A DNA stretch of 49,514 bases from an uncultured Clostridia bacterium (GTDB lineage: Bacteria > Bacillota > Clostridia > Oscillospirales > CAG-272), in assembly GCA_947624995.1 (NCBI GenBank), contig CANQMS010000017.1, forward strand, positions 1 to 49,514. The letters are read 5' to 3'. Within the stretch, counting starts at the first letter, position 1. The number at the start of each line of letters is the position of its first letter. This document shows, in pieces, positions 1 through 5,783 of this stretch. Position numbers and translations under genes: made by a program. The notes beneath the pieces are model-generated. The model saw only the letters and a program-made list of their open reading frames with translations. It searched no databases and was not told where the DNA came from.

Positions 1-81
1 CTGAGGCACATTGAGCAAGGTCATTTCAGGTTTATGGGTTACCTTCAACAACCTAAATACATTATACAAGGAGGCGGCTCT

Positions 82-894
82 ATGTACCCTTACGATATAT
101 TGCCCGGATTCGATTTTTACGCGCTGTTTTATATGTTGGCGCTGATCTCGGCGCTCTTGTGGCTGCGGGTCCTGTCCGATAGGCTCGGGATGAGCGCGCG
201 CGTGTACAATCTGTCGCTGCTGTCCGCCGTCGCCGCGATCGCGGGCGGATATCTCGCGTCGATCCTGACGCAGTCGGTGTACGACTGGATAAAAACGGGG
301 ACGTTCCGCTTCGGCACGGGAATGACGTTTTACGGCGGACTGCTCGGCGGGATCTTGATCTTTGTGGCGGTGTACTTCACGGTCGGCAGGAGGATGTTCG
401 GGCGCGGCGGCGACCACGTCAAAGGCGCGCCGCTGCTCGCGGATATTGCCGCCGCGTGCGTTTGCTTCGCCCACGCGACGGGGAGGATCGGGTGCCTGTT
501 CGCCGGGTGCTGCCACGGCGCCGAAACGGACGCGTGGTACGGGATATATCATGTCAACCTCGGTTATCGCGCCACGCCGACGCAGCTCTTCGAGTCCGTG
601 TTCCTCTATCTCTTGTTTTCCGTGATGCTCGCGCTGCTCCTGCACGGGAAGCGCGGCATATGCGCGCTTTATCTCTTCGCCTACGGCGTCTGGCGGTTCG
701 CGATCGAATATCTCAGGACGGACGACAGGGGTGCCTCTTTCATACCGGGGCTCACGCCGTCACAGGTGTCGGCTGTGTTCTTTGCCGCCGCGGGCATAGC
801 GATCTTTGCGTATCGCGCCGCCTCGCGCAAAAAGGCGGAGGATGCCGGGAGTGCCGGTGACGCCGGAGGCGCGGAAAGCGGAGAAATGAAATAA
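82..894 (+). CDS. lgt: Prolipoprotein diacylglyceryl transferase
   Basis: Membrane enzyme that transfers diacylglycerol from phosphatidylglycerol to the lipobox cysteine of prolipoproteins, the first step of lipoprotein maturation. The 270-residue protein is almost all membrane segments. It carries the Lgt signature around residues 131-146 (His131, Arg135, then GCLFAGCC) and a C-terminal RFAIEYLR-D segment typical of the family. I start it at the ATG at 82, behind a strong AAGGAGG, rather than at the in-frame ATG at 34, which has no ribosome site and would add 16 unlikely residues. The C-terminus ends in a short hydrophilic Gly/Ala/Glu tail. The next gene begins two bases after the stop, so the two are probably co-transcribed. 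A likely client in this window is the solute-binding lipoprotein at 8763. Family assignment is firm. Confidence 0.93.
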   Translation: MYPYDILPGFDFYALFYMLALISALLWLRVLSDRLGMSARVYNLSLLSAVAAIAGGYLASILTQSVYDWIKTGTFRFGTGMTFYGGLLGGILIFVAVYFTVGRRMFGRGGDHVKGAPLLADIAAACVCFAHATGRIGCLFAGCCHGAETDAWYGIYHVNLGYRATPTQLFESVFLYLLFSVMLALLLHGKRGICALYLFAYGVWRFAIEYLRTDDRGASFIPGLTPSQVSAVFFAAAGIAIFAYRAASRKKAEDAGSAGDAGGAESGEMK

Positions 895-895
895 T

Positions 896-1750
896 ATGAA
901 AAAGGATAAAAGGATCGACGCGTCCCGCGCGGGACTTGTGCTCGCGATATCGGGCGCCGTGCTGCTCGCGGTGCTGACCGCGTGCGGGGCGGCGTCCTTC
1001 GACGGCACGTCCGGCGCGCGCCTCACGGTGACGCGCGCGTGCGGCTCGGTCTCGTTTATCGGCATTATAATGTATTTCGGGTACTGCCCGCGCGCGCGGA
1101 AGGTGAGCGCGTGGGGCGCGGCATCAGCGGCGGCGGCGCTTGCGGTCGCCGTCAACAATATGCCGATACTGCCGCTGCTCTCGGGCGAGGCGCGCGTGAC
1201 GGCGGGCGCGGCGGAGATCGCCGGATACGCGGTCGAGAGCTTTTTCGTCGGACTCTTCGAGGAGACCGCGTTCCGCGGGGTGCTGCTGCTCGCCGTCGCC
1301 GAACGGTTCGGGCGGACAAAAAAGGGGCTGTTCCTCTCCGCCGTCGTGACGTCGGCGGCGTTCGGCGCCTCGCATCTCTTCAACCTTTTGGGCGGCGCCG
1401 GCGTCGGCGCGACGCTGTTGCAGGTGTCGTATTCGTTTCTGATCGGCGGGATGTGCTCGCTCGTGCTGCTCTTGTCCGGGAGCCTCGCCGCGTGCGTCGT
1501 CATCCACGCCGTTTACGACTTCGGCGGCTATCTCGTGCCGAGGCTCGGAGAGGGCACGGTGTGGACCGTGCCGGAGGTTGCGCTGACGGCGGCGGTCGGC
1601 ACGGCGGCGCTCGTGTTTTTCCTCGCCGCCGCGCGGAAGCTGTCCCCCGGGGACGTGGGGCATATGCTGAAGCGGGAAGAAAATGCGGAGCAGGGACCCG
1701 GCGGCTGCGGAGACGAAAGGGACGGCGGGAAAGGCGGAGAAAACCGATAA
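896..1750 (+). CDS. CPBP-family intramembrane metalloprotease
   Basis: Polytopic membrane protein of the CPBP (CAAX protease and bacteriocin-processing, Abi) family. The family motifs are in order: EETAFRG at residues 122-128 (the EExxxR motif), a membrane His in FGASH at 160, and HAVYDFGG from 204, giving the expected Glu/His/His/Asp set. At 284 residues it has normal length. The last 35 or so residues are a hydrophilic, Gly/Glu-rich cytoplasmic tail. The gene follows lgt directly, with its ribosome site (GCGGAGAA) inside the end of lgt. The substrate cannot be told from sequence; family members process prenylated or small peptides, or serve in bacteriocin self-immunity. Placement behind lgt suggests housekeeping envelope work rather than immunity, but this is inference. 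Confidence 0.85.
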   Translation: MKKDKRIDASRAGLVLAISGAVLLAVLTACGAASFDGTSGARLTVTRACGSVSFIGIIMYFGYCPRARKVSAWGAASAAAALAVAVNNMPILPLLSGEARVTAGAAEIAGYAVESFFVGLFEETAFRGVLLLAVAERFGRTKKGLFLSAVVTSAAFGASHLFNLLGGAGVGATLLQVSYSFLIGGMCSLVLLLSGSLAACVVIHAVYDFGGYLVPRLGEGTVWTVPEVALTAAVGTAALVFFLAAARKLSPGDVGHMLKREENAEQGPGGCGDERDGGKGGENR

Positions 1751-1829
1751 AAACCGCAGACGGCAAAACGGAGAAACGAAGAAAAGGAAATCGGCGAAAA
1801 CGAAAATAAAATAGGGATAAAAATATTGA

Positions 1830-1875
1830 CCGCGGGGAGCGGCTTCGGAAGAAGACGTCACCCGCGGATTTTTTT
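1830..1875 (+). terminator. Terminator of the lgt-CPBP unit
   Basis: A 7-bp GC-only stem (CCGCGGG at 1830-1836 with CCCGCGG at 1861-1867) is followed by A and seven T. The loop of 24 bases contains a further small GC pairing. It lies 80 bases after the CPBP stop. Between 1876 and the operator at 1974 I see no further feature. Confidence 0.7.
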
Positions 1876-1973
1876 GTTCGCCTCCGGCGCGCGGCACGTT
1901 CGCTTCATCATAATATAAAGGAAGGCGCGCGCGGTCAAGGCGCGGGACAGTCACGGCACGGGAATCGAAAAAA

Positions 1974-1991
1974 GTTCATATATTGTTCATA
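1974..1991 (+). promoter_or_regulatory. 11-bp-period direct repeat (operator 1)
   Basis: GTTCATA-N4-GTTCATA, two exact copies one helical turn apart. The second copy ends 16 bp before the -35 of the G-tract promoter. The same arrangement at the same distance precedes the next three genes (3374, 4618, 5669). Direct heptamers with an 11-bp period are how OmpR/PhoB-class response regulators bind, so an activator site is the natural reading. The regulator itself is not identified. Confidence 0.6.
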
Positions 1992-2007
1992 AAATTCAAA
2001 AAAAGGC

Positions 2008-2034
2008 TTGACAAGATGCGGGGGGGGGTATAAT
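2008..2034 (+). promoter_or_regulatory. Promoter with G9 spacer tract
   Basis: Consensus TTGACA (2008-2013) and TATAAT (2029-2034) are separated by only 15 bp, nine of which (2020-2028) are consecutive G. Two more G would restore the optimal 17-bp spacing. The layout matches promoters that switch by slippage of a homopolymer between -35 and -10, such as porA of Neisseria meningitidis. A 5'-UTR hairpin follows: AGGCAG at 2046-2051 pairs with CTGCCT at 2071-2076, with an inner CTGC/GCAG. Confidence 0.75.
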
Positions 2035-2105
2035 AGGCACAAAGAAGGCAGAATGCTGCGGTGCAGAAGACTGCCTATTAAAAAATTTTCTTTGGAGGAA
2101 AAGAA

Positions 2106-3134
2106 ATGAAAAAGATTCTTGCGATCATCATGGTAGTTGCCATGATGGCAGCAATGCTCCCGGCTGTTTTTGCCGAGGATGCAGCGCTTCCGACAAACGG
2201 TCTTGTAAAGCACTACACGTTTAATAACGGTGCCGAAACGGGACTGACTGTTGACGGTGACGCGACAAAGATTACTTACGAAGGCGGCAAAGCCGTTTTC
2301 GGCGGCGGAGCGGCTCTCGTGTCTGACGCTGATCTCACCGGTATGGGAGGTATCTCGGTCGTAACGACTTTCGGGTATCCTGTCGATATCACAACTTCCA
2401 ACTGGGTATTCTGCGTTGACAGCGAAGCTACCTCGAAGTGGGGCAGCCAGTCCATGTTCGGATTCAACCTCAATAAGGATGCGTTCAAATCGTATGCTAC
2501 GCCTACCCCTCCGGAAGGCAAGAACATCTGGTGCAACGGTCACTGGGACGGTTTTGCCAACGATACTACTCCTAAGGCAGAAGAGTACCTTAAGGCAAAC
2601 CAGACTCATACGGTAGTTGTCACGCTCGGATATGAGGAAAACGGCGCTGACGGTACAGAAGCCGATGCTCCGAAGTCTGCGGGCTGGTTCCACGCACTCT
2701 ATGTCGACGGAACGCTCGTTCATCACTGGAAGCTCCGCTGGGGCGATGATCCTGATGTTATCGACCTCAAGTCGGTTATAGGCGAAACACCGAAGCTCTA
2801 CATCGGTATGTCGAACATTGATAACGACGGTGTCGGTCACGGCGAGTACAGCCAGAATATTTTCATTGACGATCTTGCTGTTTACAACCGCGCTTTGACG
2901 ACCGAGGAAGCGCTTGCGGCAAGCAAGCTTGCTCCCGCAACGCCTCCGACAGGCGGCGACTCCGGCAGCACGGGCACAGGTTCCGGCACGGGCACAGGTT
3001 CCGGCACGGGCTCCGGCACGGGTACTGGCACGGGCTCCGGCACGGGCGCTCCGGCAACGGGCTTTGCTACGGTTGCGATAGCTCTCGCGGCTGTCGGCTC
3101 CGGCGCTTACATCGTCTCCAAGAAGAGACACTGA
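2106..3134 (+). CDS. Secreted LamG-like surface protein with sortase-type tail (1)
   Basis: A 342-residue secreted protein. Residues 1-24 form a signal peptide ending at AVFA. Residues 30-280 look like a LamG/concanavalin-like jelly-roll: LVKHYTFNNG near the start, LYVDGTLVHHW and YIGMSNIDNDG, then IFIDDLAVYNRALT, the usual closing strand of such domains. A stalk made almost only of Gly, Ser and Thr follows. The last 27 residues begin PATGF at Pro316, continue with a hydrophobic helix and end KKRH, which fits a sortase signal of the (A/S)PxTG type. The ribosome site is GGAGG, nine bases before the ATG. The likely role is a wall-anchored glycan- or protein-binding protein; the ligand is unknown. 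Base composition is clearly more AT-rich than the flanking genes. Confidence 0.8.
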   Translation: MKKILAIIMVVAMMAAMLPAVFAEDAALPTNGLVKHYTFNNGAETGLTVDGDATKITYEGGKAVFGGGAALVSDADLTGMGGISVVTTFGYPVDITTSNWVFCVDSEATSKWGSQSMFGFNLNKDAFKSYATPTPPEGKNIWCNGHWDGFANDTTPKAEEYLKANQTHTVVVTLGYEENGADGTEADAPKSAGWFHALYVDGTLVHHWKLRWGDDPDVIDLKSVIGETPKLYIGMSNIDNDGVGHGEYSQNIFIDDLAVYNRALTTEEALAASKLAPATPPTGGDSGSTGTGSGTGTGSGTGSGTGTGTGSGTGAPATGFATVAIALAAVGSGAYIVSKKRH

Positions 3135-3200
3135 AAACTAAGCTGACCCTCCAAAAGGTCAAAATATCGGGAAGAAACGGTCCGCTTCTTCCCGGAGAAA

Positions 3201-3230
3201 GAGTCCCCGCTGCCACGGGGGCTCTTTTTT
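3201..3230 (+). terminator. Terminator of surface gene 1
   Basis: GAGTCCCCG (3201-3209) pairs with CGGGGGCTC (3216-3224), with one G-T wobble, and six T follow. A second hairpin just upstream (GGGAAGAA at about 3170 with TTCTTCCC) may act with it. Nothing recognisable lies between 3231 and the operator at 3374. Confidence 0.85.
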
Positions 3231-3373
3231 CGCGTTTCGCGCCGTCGGCTTTTTTTCGACCGACCGATAATGACGCAGCCGCGGCGCCGCCGGGCTTCGG
3301 ACGCGGCGGTTTTCCCGACTGCGGCTGATCCCGGGACGCCGCTGCAGTGACTGTCGTGAAAATGTTGAAAAAA

Positions 3374-3391
3374 GTTCATACTTTGTTTACA
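3374..3391 (+). promoter_or_regulatory. 11-bp-period direct repeat (operator 2)
   Basis: GTTCATA-N4-GTTTACA, ending 16 bp before the -35 at 3408. Same spacing and near-identical sequence as the site at 1974. Confidence 0.6.
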
Positions 3392-3407
3392 AAATTCCGT
3401 CTTTCTG

Positions 3408-3436
3408 TTGACAAGGAGACGAAAGTGCGATATAAT
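3408..3436 (+). promoter_or_regulatory. Promoter of surface gene 2
   Basis: TTGACA (3408-3413), a 17-bp spacer without a G tract, and TATAAT (3431-3436). The leader starts with a hairpin: GGTGTC at 3445-3450 with GACACC at 3467-3472, and an inner GGC/GCC. Confidence 0.85.
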
Positions 3437-3506
3437 ACGTTCAGGGTGTCGGCGGAAAAGCCGTTTGACACCGGAAAATTTAATATTTTTTCTTTTGGAG
3501 GGAAAA

Positions 3507-4466
3507 ATGAGAAAGTTTCTCGCGCTCATCATGGTGGCAGCCATGGTGGCAAGCCTCTCAACCGTACTTTTTGCGGCTGACGAGAAGACGCCTGTCGTCC
3601 ATTATACCTTCGATTCTCAGGGCTCCGACAAGGATCTCGTGATTAAGGGCAATGCAGAGGGCGTAAAGTATGAGAACGGCAAGATCACGCTCGGAGAAGG
3701 CGCTTGGATCGAGCCCAATTTGACCGTCAAGGGAATGAAGGCTATGACGTTCGGCTTCAGAGTCACGCTCACGTCTGACCTCGATTCTCAGAACTGGCTC
3801 TTCGATATTACATCTCAGGCTAAGCACAATGACGACGAAGCTTACTTCGGCGCGCTCATTTCCGGCAACGATGACAACATCCGCGGCGAGCTCAAGCGCA
3901 AGGGCGAGGTCTGGTGCGCGGGCTGGGGCGTTATCGCGAAGAAGCTCACGGAAGACGAGATGAAAGCCGGCAAGACCTATGATATCGTTTTAACGATCGA
4001 GGAGCTTGCAAATGACGACGGCACGGTCTCCGTATGGCAGACGCTCTATGTAAACGGCGCCGTAGCTCTTGACAATGACGGCAAGGAGCAGCACTGGGAA
4101 TATCTCCCCGGCGACGGCAAGAAGTCGATCGCGGACGTTATCGGTGATAACCCTGTTCTCATGATCGGCAGAGCTAACTGGGGCGACAACGGCGAATTTG
4201 CAAAGAATCTTGCGTTCGACGAAGTAGTTATTTATGACAGCGTCCTTTCCGCAGACGAGGTCAAGGGACTCTTCCCGTCCTCTCCCGCAACGCCTCCGGC
4301 GGGCGGTGACTCCGGCAATACCGGGACAGGTTCCGGCACAGGTACAGGCACGGGCTCCGGCACGGGCTCCGGCACGACCGCTCCGGCTACGGGCTTTGCT
4401 ACGGTTGCGATAGCGCTCGTCGCTGTCGGCTCCGGCGCTTACATCGTTTCTAAGAAGAGACATTGA
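3507..4466 (+). CDS. Secreted LamG-like surface protein with sortase-type tail (2)
   Basis: A 319-residue paralogue of the gene at 2106: signal peptide, one LamG-like domain (VVHYTFDSQG at the start, LYVNGAVALDNDG, LMIGRANWGDNG and the closing LAFDEVVIYDSVLS), a Gly/Ser/Thr stalk and a PATGF tail with hydrophobic helix and KKRH. The open frame extends upstream to 3408, but the promoter occupies that stretch. The ATG at 3507 has an ideal GGAGGG eight bases before it and starts the signal peptide, so it is the start. The 60 bases from 3486 to 3545 (leader, ribosome site, signal-peptide start) are identical to 4735-4794 of the next gene, showing recent duplication or conversion of the secretion cassette. 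The ligand is unknown. Confidence 0.8.
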   Translation: MRKFLALIMVAAMVASLSTVLFAADEKTPVVHYTFDSQGSDKDLVIKGNAEGVKYENGKITLGEGAWIEPNLTVKGMKAMTFGFRVTLTSDLDSQNWLFDITSQAKHNDDEAYFGALISGNDDNIRGELKRKGEVWCAGWGVIAKKLTEDEMKAGKTYDIVLTIEELANDDGTVSVWQTLYVNGAVALDNDGKEQHWEYLPGDGKKSIADVIGDNPVLMIGRANWGDNGEFAKNLAFDEVVIYDSVLSADEVKGLFPSSPATPPAGGDSGNTGTGSGTGTGTGSGTGSGTTAPATGFATVAIALVAVGSGAYIVSKKRH

Positions 4467-4491
4467 TTTCATTTAAATACTCCTTTCTGAC

Positions 4492-4535
4492 GGCAGGGCG
4501 TTTCCGCGCGAGCGGGGGCGCCCTGCCGCCTTTTT
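4492..4535 (+). terminator. Terminator of surface gene 2
   Basis: GGCAGGGCG (4492-4500) pairs with CGCCCTGCC (4519-4527), with an inner CCGC/GCGG stem on a GCGA loop, then five T. The inner part (TTCCGCGCGAGCGGGGG) recurs in the terminator at 5588, so terminators were duplicated along with the genes. Confidence 0.85.
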
Positions 4536-4617
4536 GCCGAAAAACAGCGAAGGTGAGATAAAGCGGGGACAAAATAACGAAATCCCGTGGGAGCAAAGGA
4601 ACGGGTGAAACAAAAAA

Positions 4618-4635
4618 ATTCACATTTTGTTTACA
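4618..4635 (+). promoter_or_regulatory. 11-bp-period direct repeat (operator 3)
   Basis: ATTCACA-N4-GTTTACA, again ending exactly 16 bp before the -35 (4652). Confidence 0.55.
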
Positions 4636-4651
4636 AAAATCCGATCAAGTG

Positions 4652-4680
4652 TTGACAAGAAGGGAATATCGCGATATAAT
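4652..4680 (+). promoter_or_regulatory. Promoter of surface gene 3
   Basis: TTGACA (4652-4657), 17-bp spacer, TATAAT (4675-4680). The leader opens with a hairpin, GGTATCC (4690-4696) with GGATACC (4704-4710). Confidence 0.85.
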
Positions 4681-4755
4681 AAGTCAAACGGTATCCGCGG
4701 GAGGGATACCCGAGCGATACCGAAAATTAAATATTTTTTTCTTTTGGAGGGAAAA

Positions 4756-5547
4756 ATGAGAAAGTTTCTCGCGCTCATCATGGTGGCAGCCATGATGGCA
4801 GCTCTTGCGGCGCCTGTCTTTGCCATGGACAAGGTAGACGCTATCACGGGCGACCTTACCGTTACGGGTTTCTTCAACGAGAAGACGAACGCGGTCGAGA
4901 TCAAGAGCGGTGAAAGCTACACGATCAAGTTTAATGCGAAGACGACCGGAACCGAGAACTGGCACAACTACATTCTCGGCATTACCGGCGGCGTCGGCGA
5001 TCCGTACCCCGGAGCTGACAAGGAGATCCTGATCCTCAGAGCCGATAACTGGGGTTGGGGCGGCAAGATGTCCGACTTCGTTGACAACTCCGAAGGCAAC
5101 AACGGCAAGAATCAGGTCAAGTTCGAGTCGAACATCACCGACTGGACTGCATTCAAGAACGAGATGAAGACCGGGCTCGACGTTGAGATCGTTCTCACGA
5201 GAGACGGAGACACGATAAGCTACGACGCCAAGATAGGCACGTACACTTCGAAGTTCTCCGGTAAATCCGGCGTTGCTCTCCCCGAGAGCATTTACTTCTT
5301 CCTCACCGGCGAGAATGTCGTCCTGACCGGCATCTCCACGGCGAAGAATGTGCCTGCCGCCGGCGGTGACAATACCGACGGCACGACCGCTGCCGGTTCG
5401 TCCGACACGACGGGCAGCACGGGCGGCACAGGCTCCGGCTCCGGCACGGGCAGCACGACTTCCCCTGCTACGGGCTTTGCCACGGCGGCTATCGCGATCG
5501 TCGCGATCGGCTCCGGCGCTTACATCGTTTCCAAAAAGAGACATTGA
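4756..5547 (+). CDS. Secreted surface protein, unrecognised ectodomain, sortase-type tail
   Basis: 263 residues. The signal peptide is nearly identical to that of the gene at 3507 and the tail (SPATGF, hydrophobic helix, KKRH) matches the other three genes, but the roughly 190-residue ectodomain is different. It starts after a VFA cleavage site, is rich in Gly, Asn, Thr and aromatic residues (ENWHNYILGITGG, LRADNWGWGGKM, SYDAKIGTYTSKF) and lacks the LamG closing strand. It reads as an all-beta domain, perhaps a carbohydrate-binding or jelly-roll module, but I do not recognise the family. The start is the ATG at 4756 behind TTGGAGGG; the open frame upstream to 4627 overlaps the promoter and is not coding. 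It shows that one secretion and anchoring cassette is used with different ectodomains. Confidence 0.75.
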   Translation: MRKFLALIMVAAMMAALAAPVFAMDKVDAITGDLTVTGFFNEKTNAVEIKSGESYTIKFNAKTTGTENWHNYILGITGGVGDPYPGADKEILILRADNWGWGGKMSDFVDNSEGNNGKNQVKFESNITDWTAFKNEMKTGLDVEIVLTRDGDTISYDAKIGTYTSKFSGKSGVALPESIYFFLTGENVVLTGISTAKNVPAAGGDNTDGTTAAGSSDTTGSTGGTGSGSGTGSTTSPATGFATAAIAIVAIGSGAYIVSKKRH

Positions 5548-5587
5548 GTTTTTTTCAAAGTTTCATAATACAATCTCCTTTTTTCTG

Positions 5588-5633
5588 GCGAAGAGGCGTT
5601 CCCGCGCGAGCGGGGGCGCCCCTTCGCTTTTTT
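5588..5633 (+). terminator. Terminator of surface gene 3
   Basis: GCGAAG-A-GGCG pairs with CGCC-C-CTTCGC around an inner CCCGC/GCGGG hairpin, followed by six T. Related in sequence to the terminator at 4492. Confidence 0.85.
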
Positions 5634-5668
5634 CTTTGTTTTCTTTCGAAACGAAAATTACGAAAAAA

Positions 5669-5686
5669 ATTCACGGTTTGTTCATA
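5669..5686 (+). promoter_or_regulatory. 11-bp-period direct repeat (operator 4)
   Basis: ATTCACG-N4-GTTCATA, ending exactly 16 bp before the -35 at 5703; fourth copy of the arrangement first seen at 1974. Confidence 0.55.
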
Positions 5687-5702
5687 ATTTTGCAAAAAGG
5701 TC

Positions 5703-5731
5703 TTGACAATATGCCGGGGGGGGGGTATAAT
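5703..5731 (+). promoter_or_regulatory. Promoter with G10 spacer tract
   Basis: TTGACA (5703-5708) and TATAAT (5726-5731) are 17 bp apart; ten of these (5716-5725) are consecutive G. Here the spacing is optimal, whereas the sister promoter at 2008 is two bases short. The leader has a small palindromic hairpin, AGATATAT (5740-5747) with ATATATCT (5749-5756). Confidence 0.78.
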
Positions 5732-5783
5732 TGCCTCAAAGATATATTATATATCTGTTCGAAAAATTTAATGGAGGAAGAAA

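Noticed and set aside
2020-2028. G tract as a possible sequencing error only
   Set aside because: Cannot be excluded for the exact count, but two separate promoters of the same family have the tract in the same place between perfect hexamers, which an error would not create.
1935-3131. 398-codon open frame on the minus strand opposite surface gene 1
   Set aside because: It mirrors the Gly/Ser/Thr repeat and LamG codons, crosses the promoter, and gives a composition unlike any secreted or cytosolic protein; the plus-strand gene has promoter, ribosome site and terminator.
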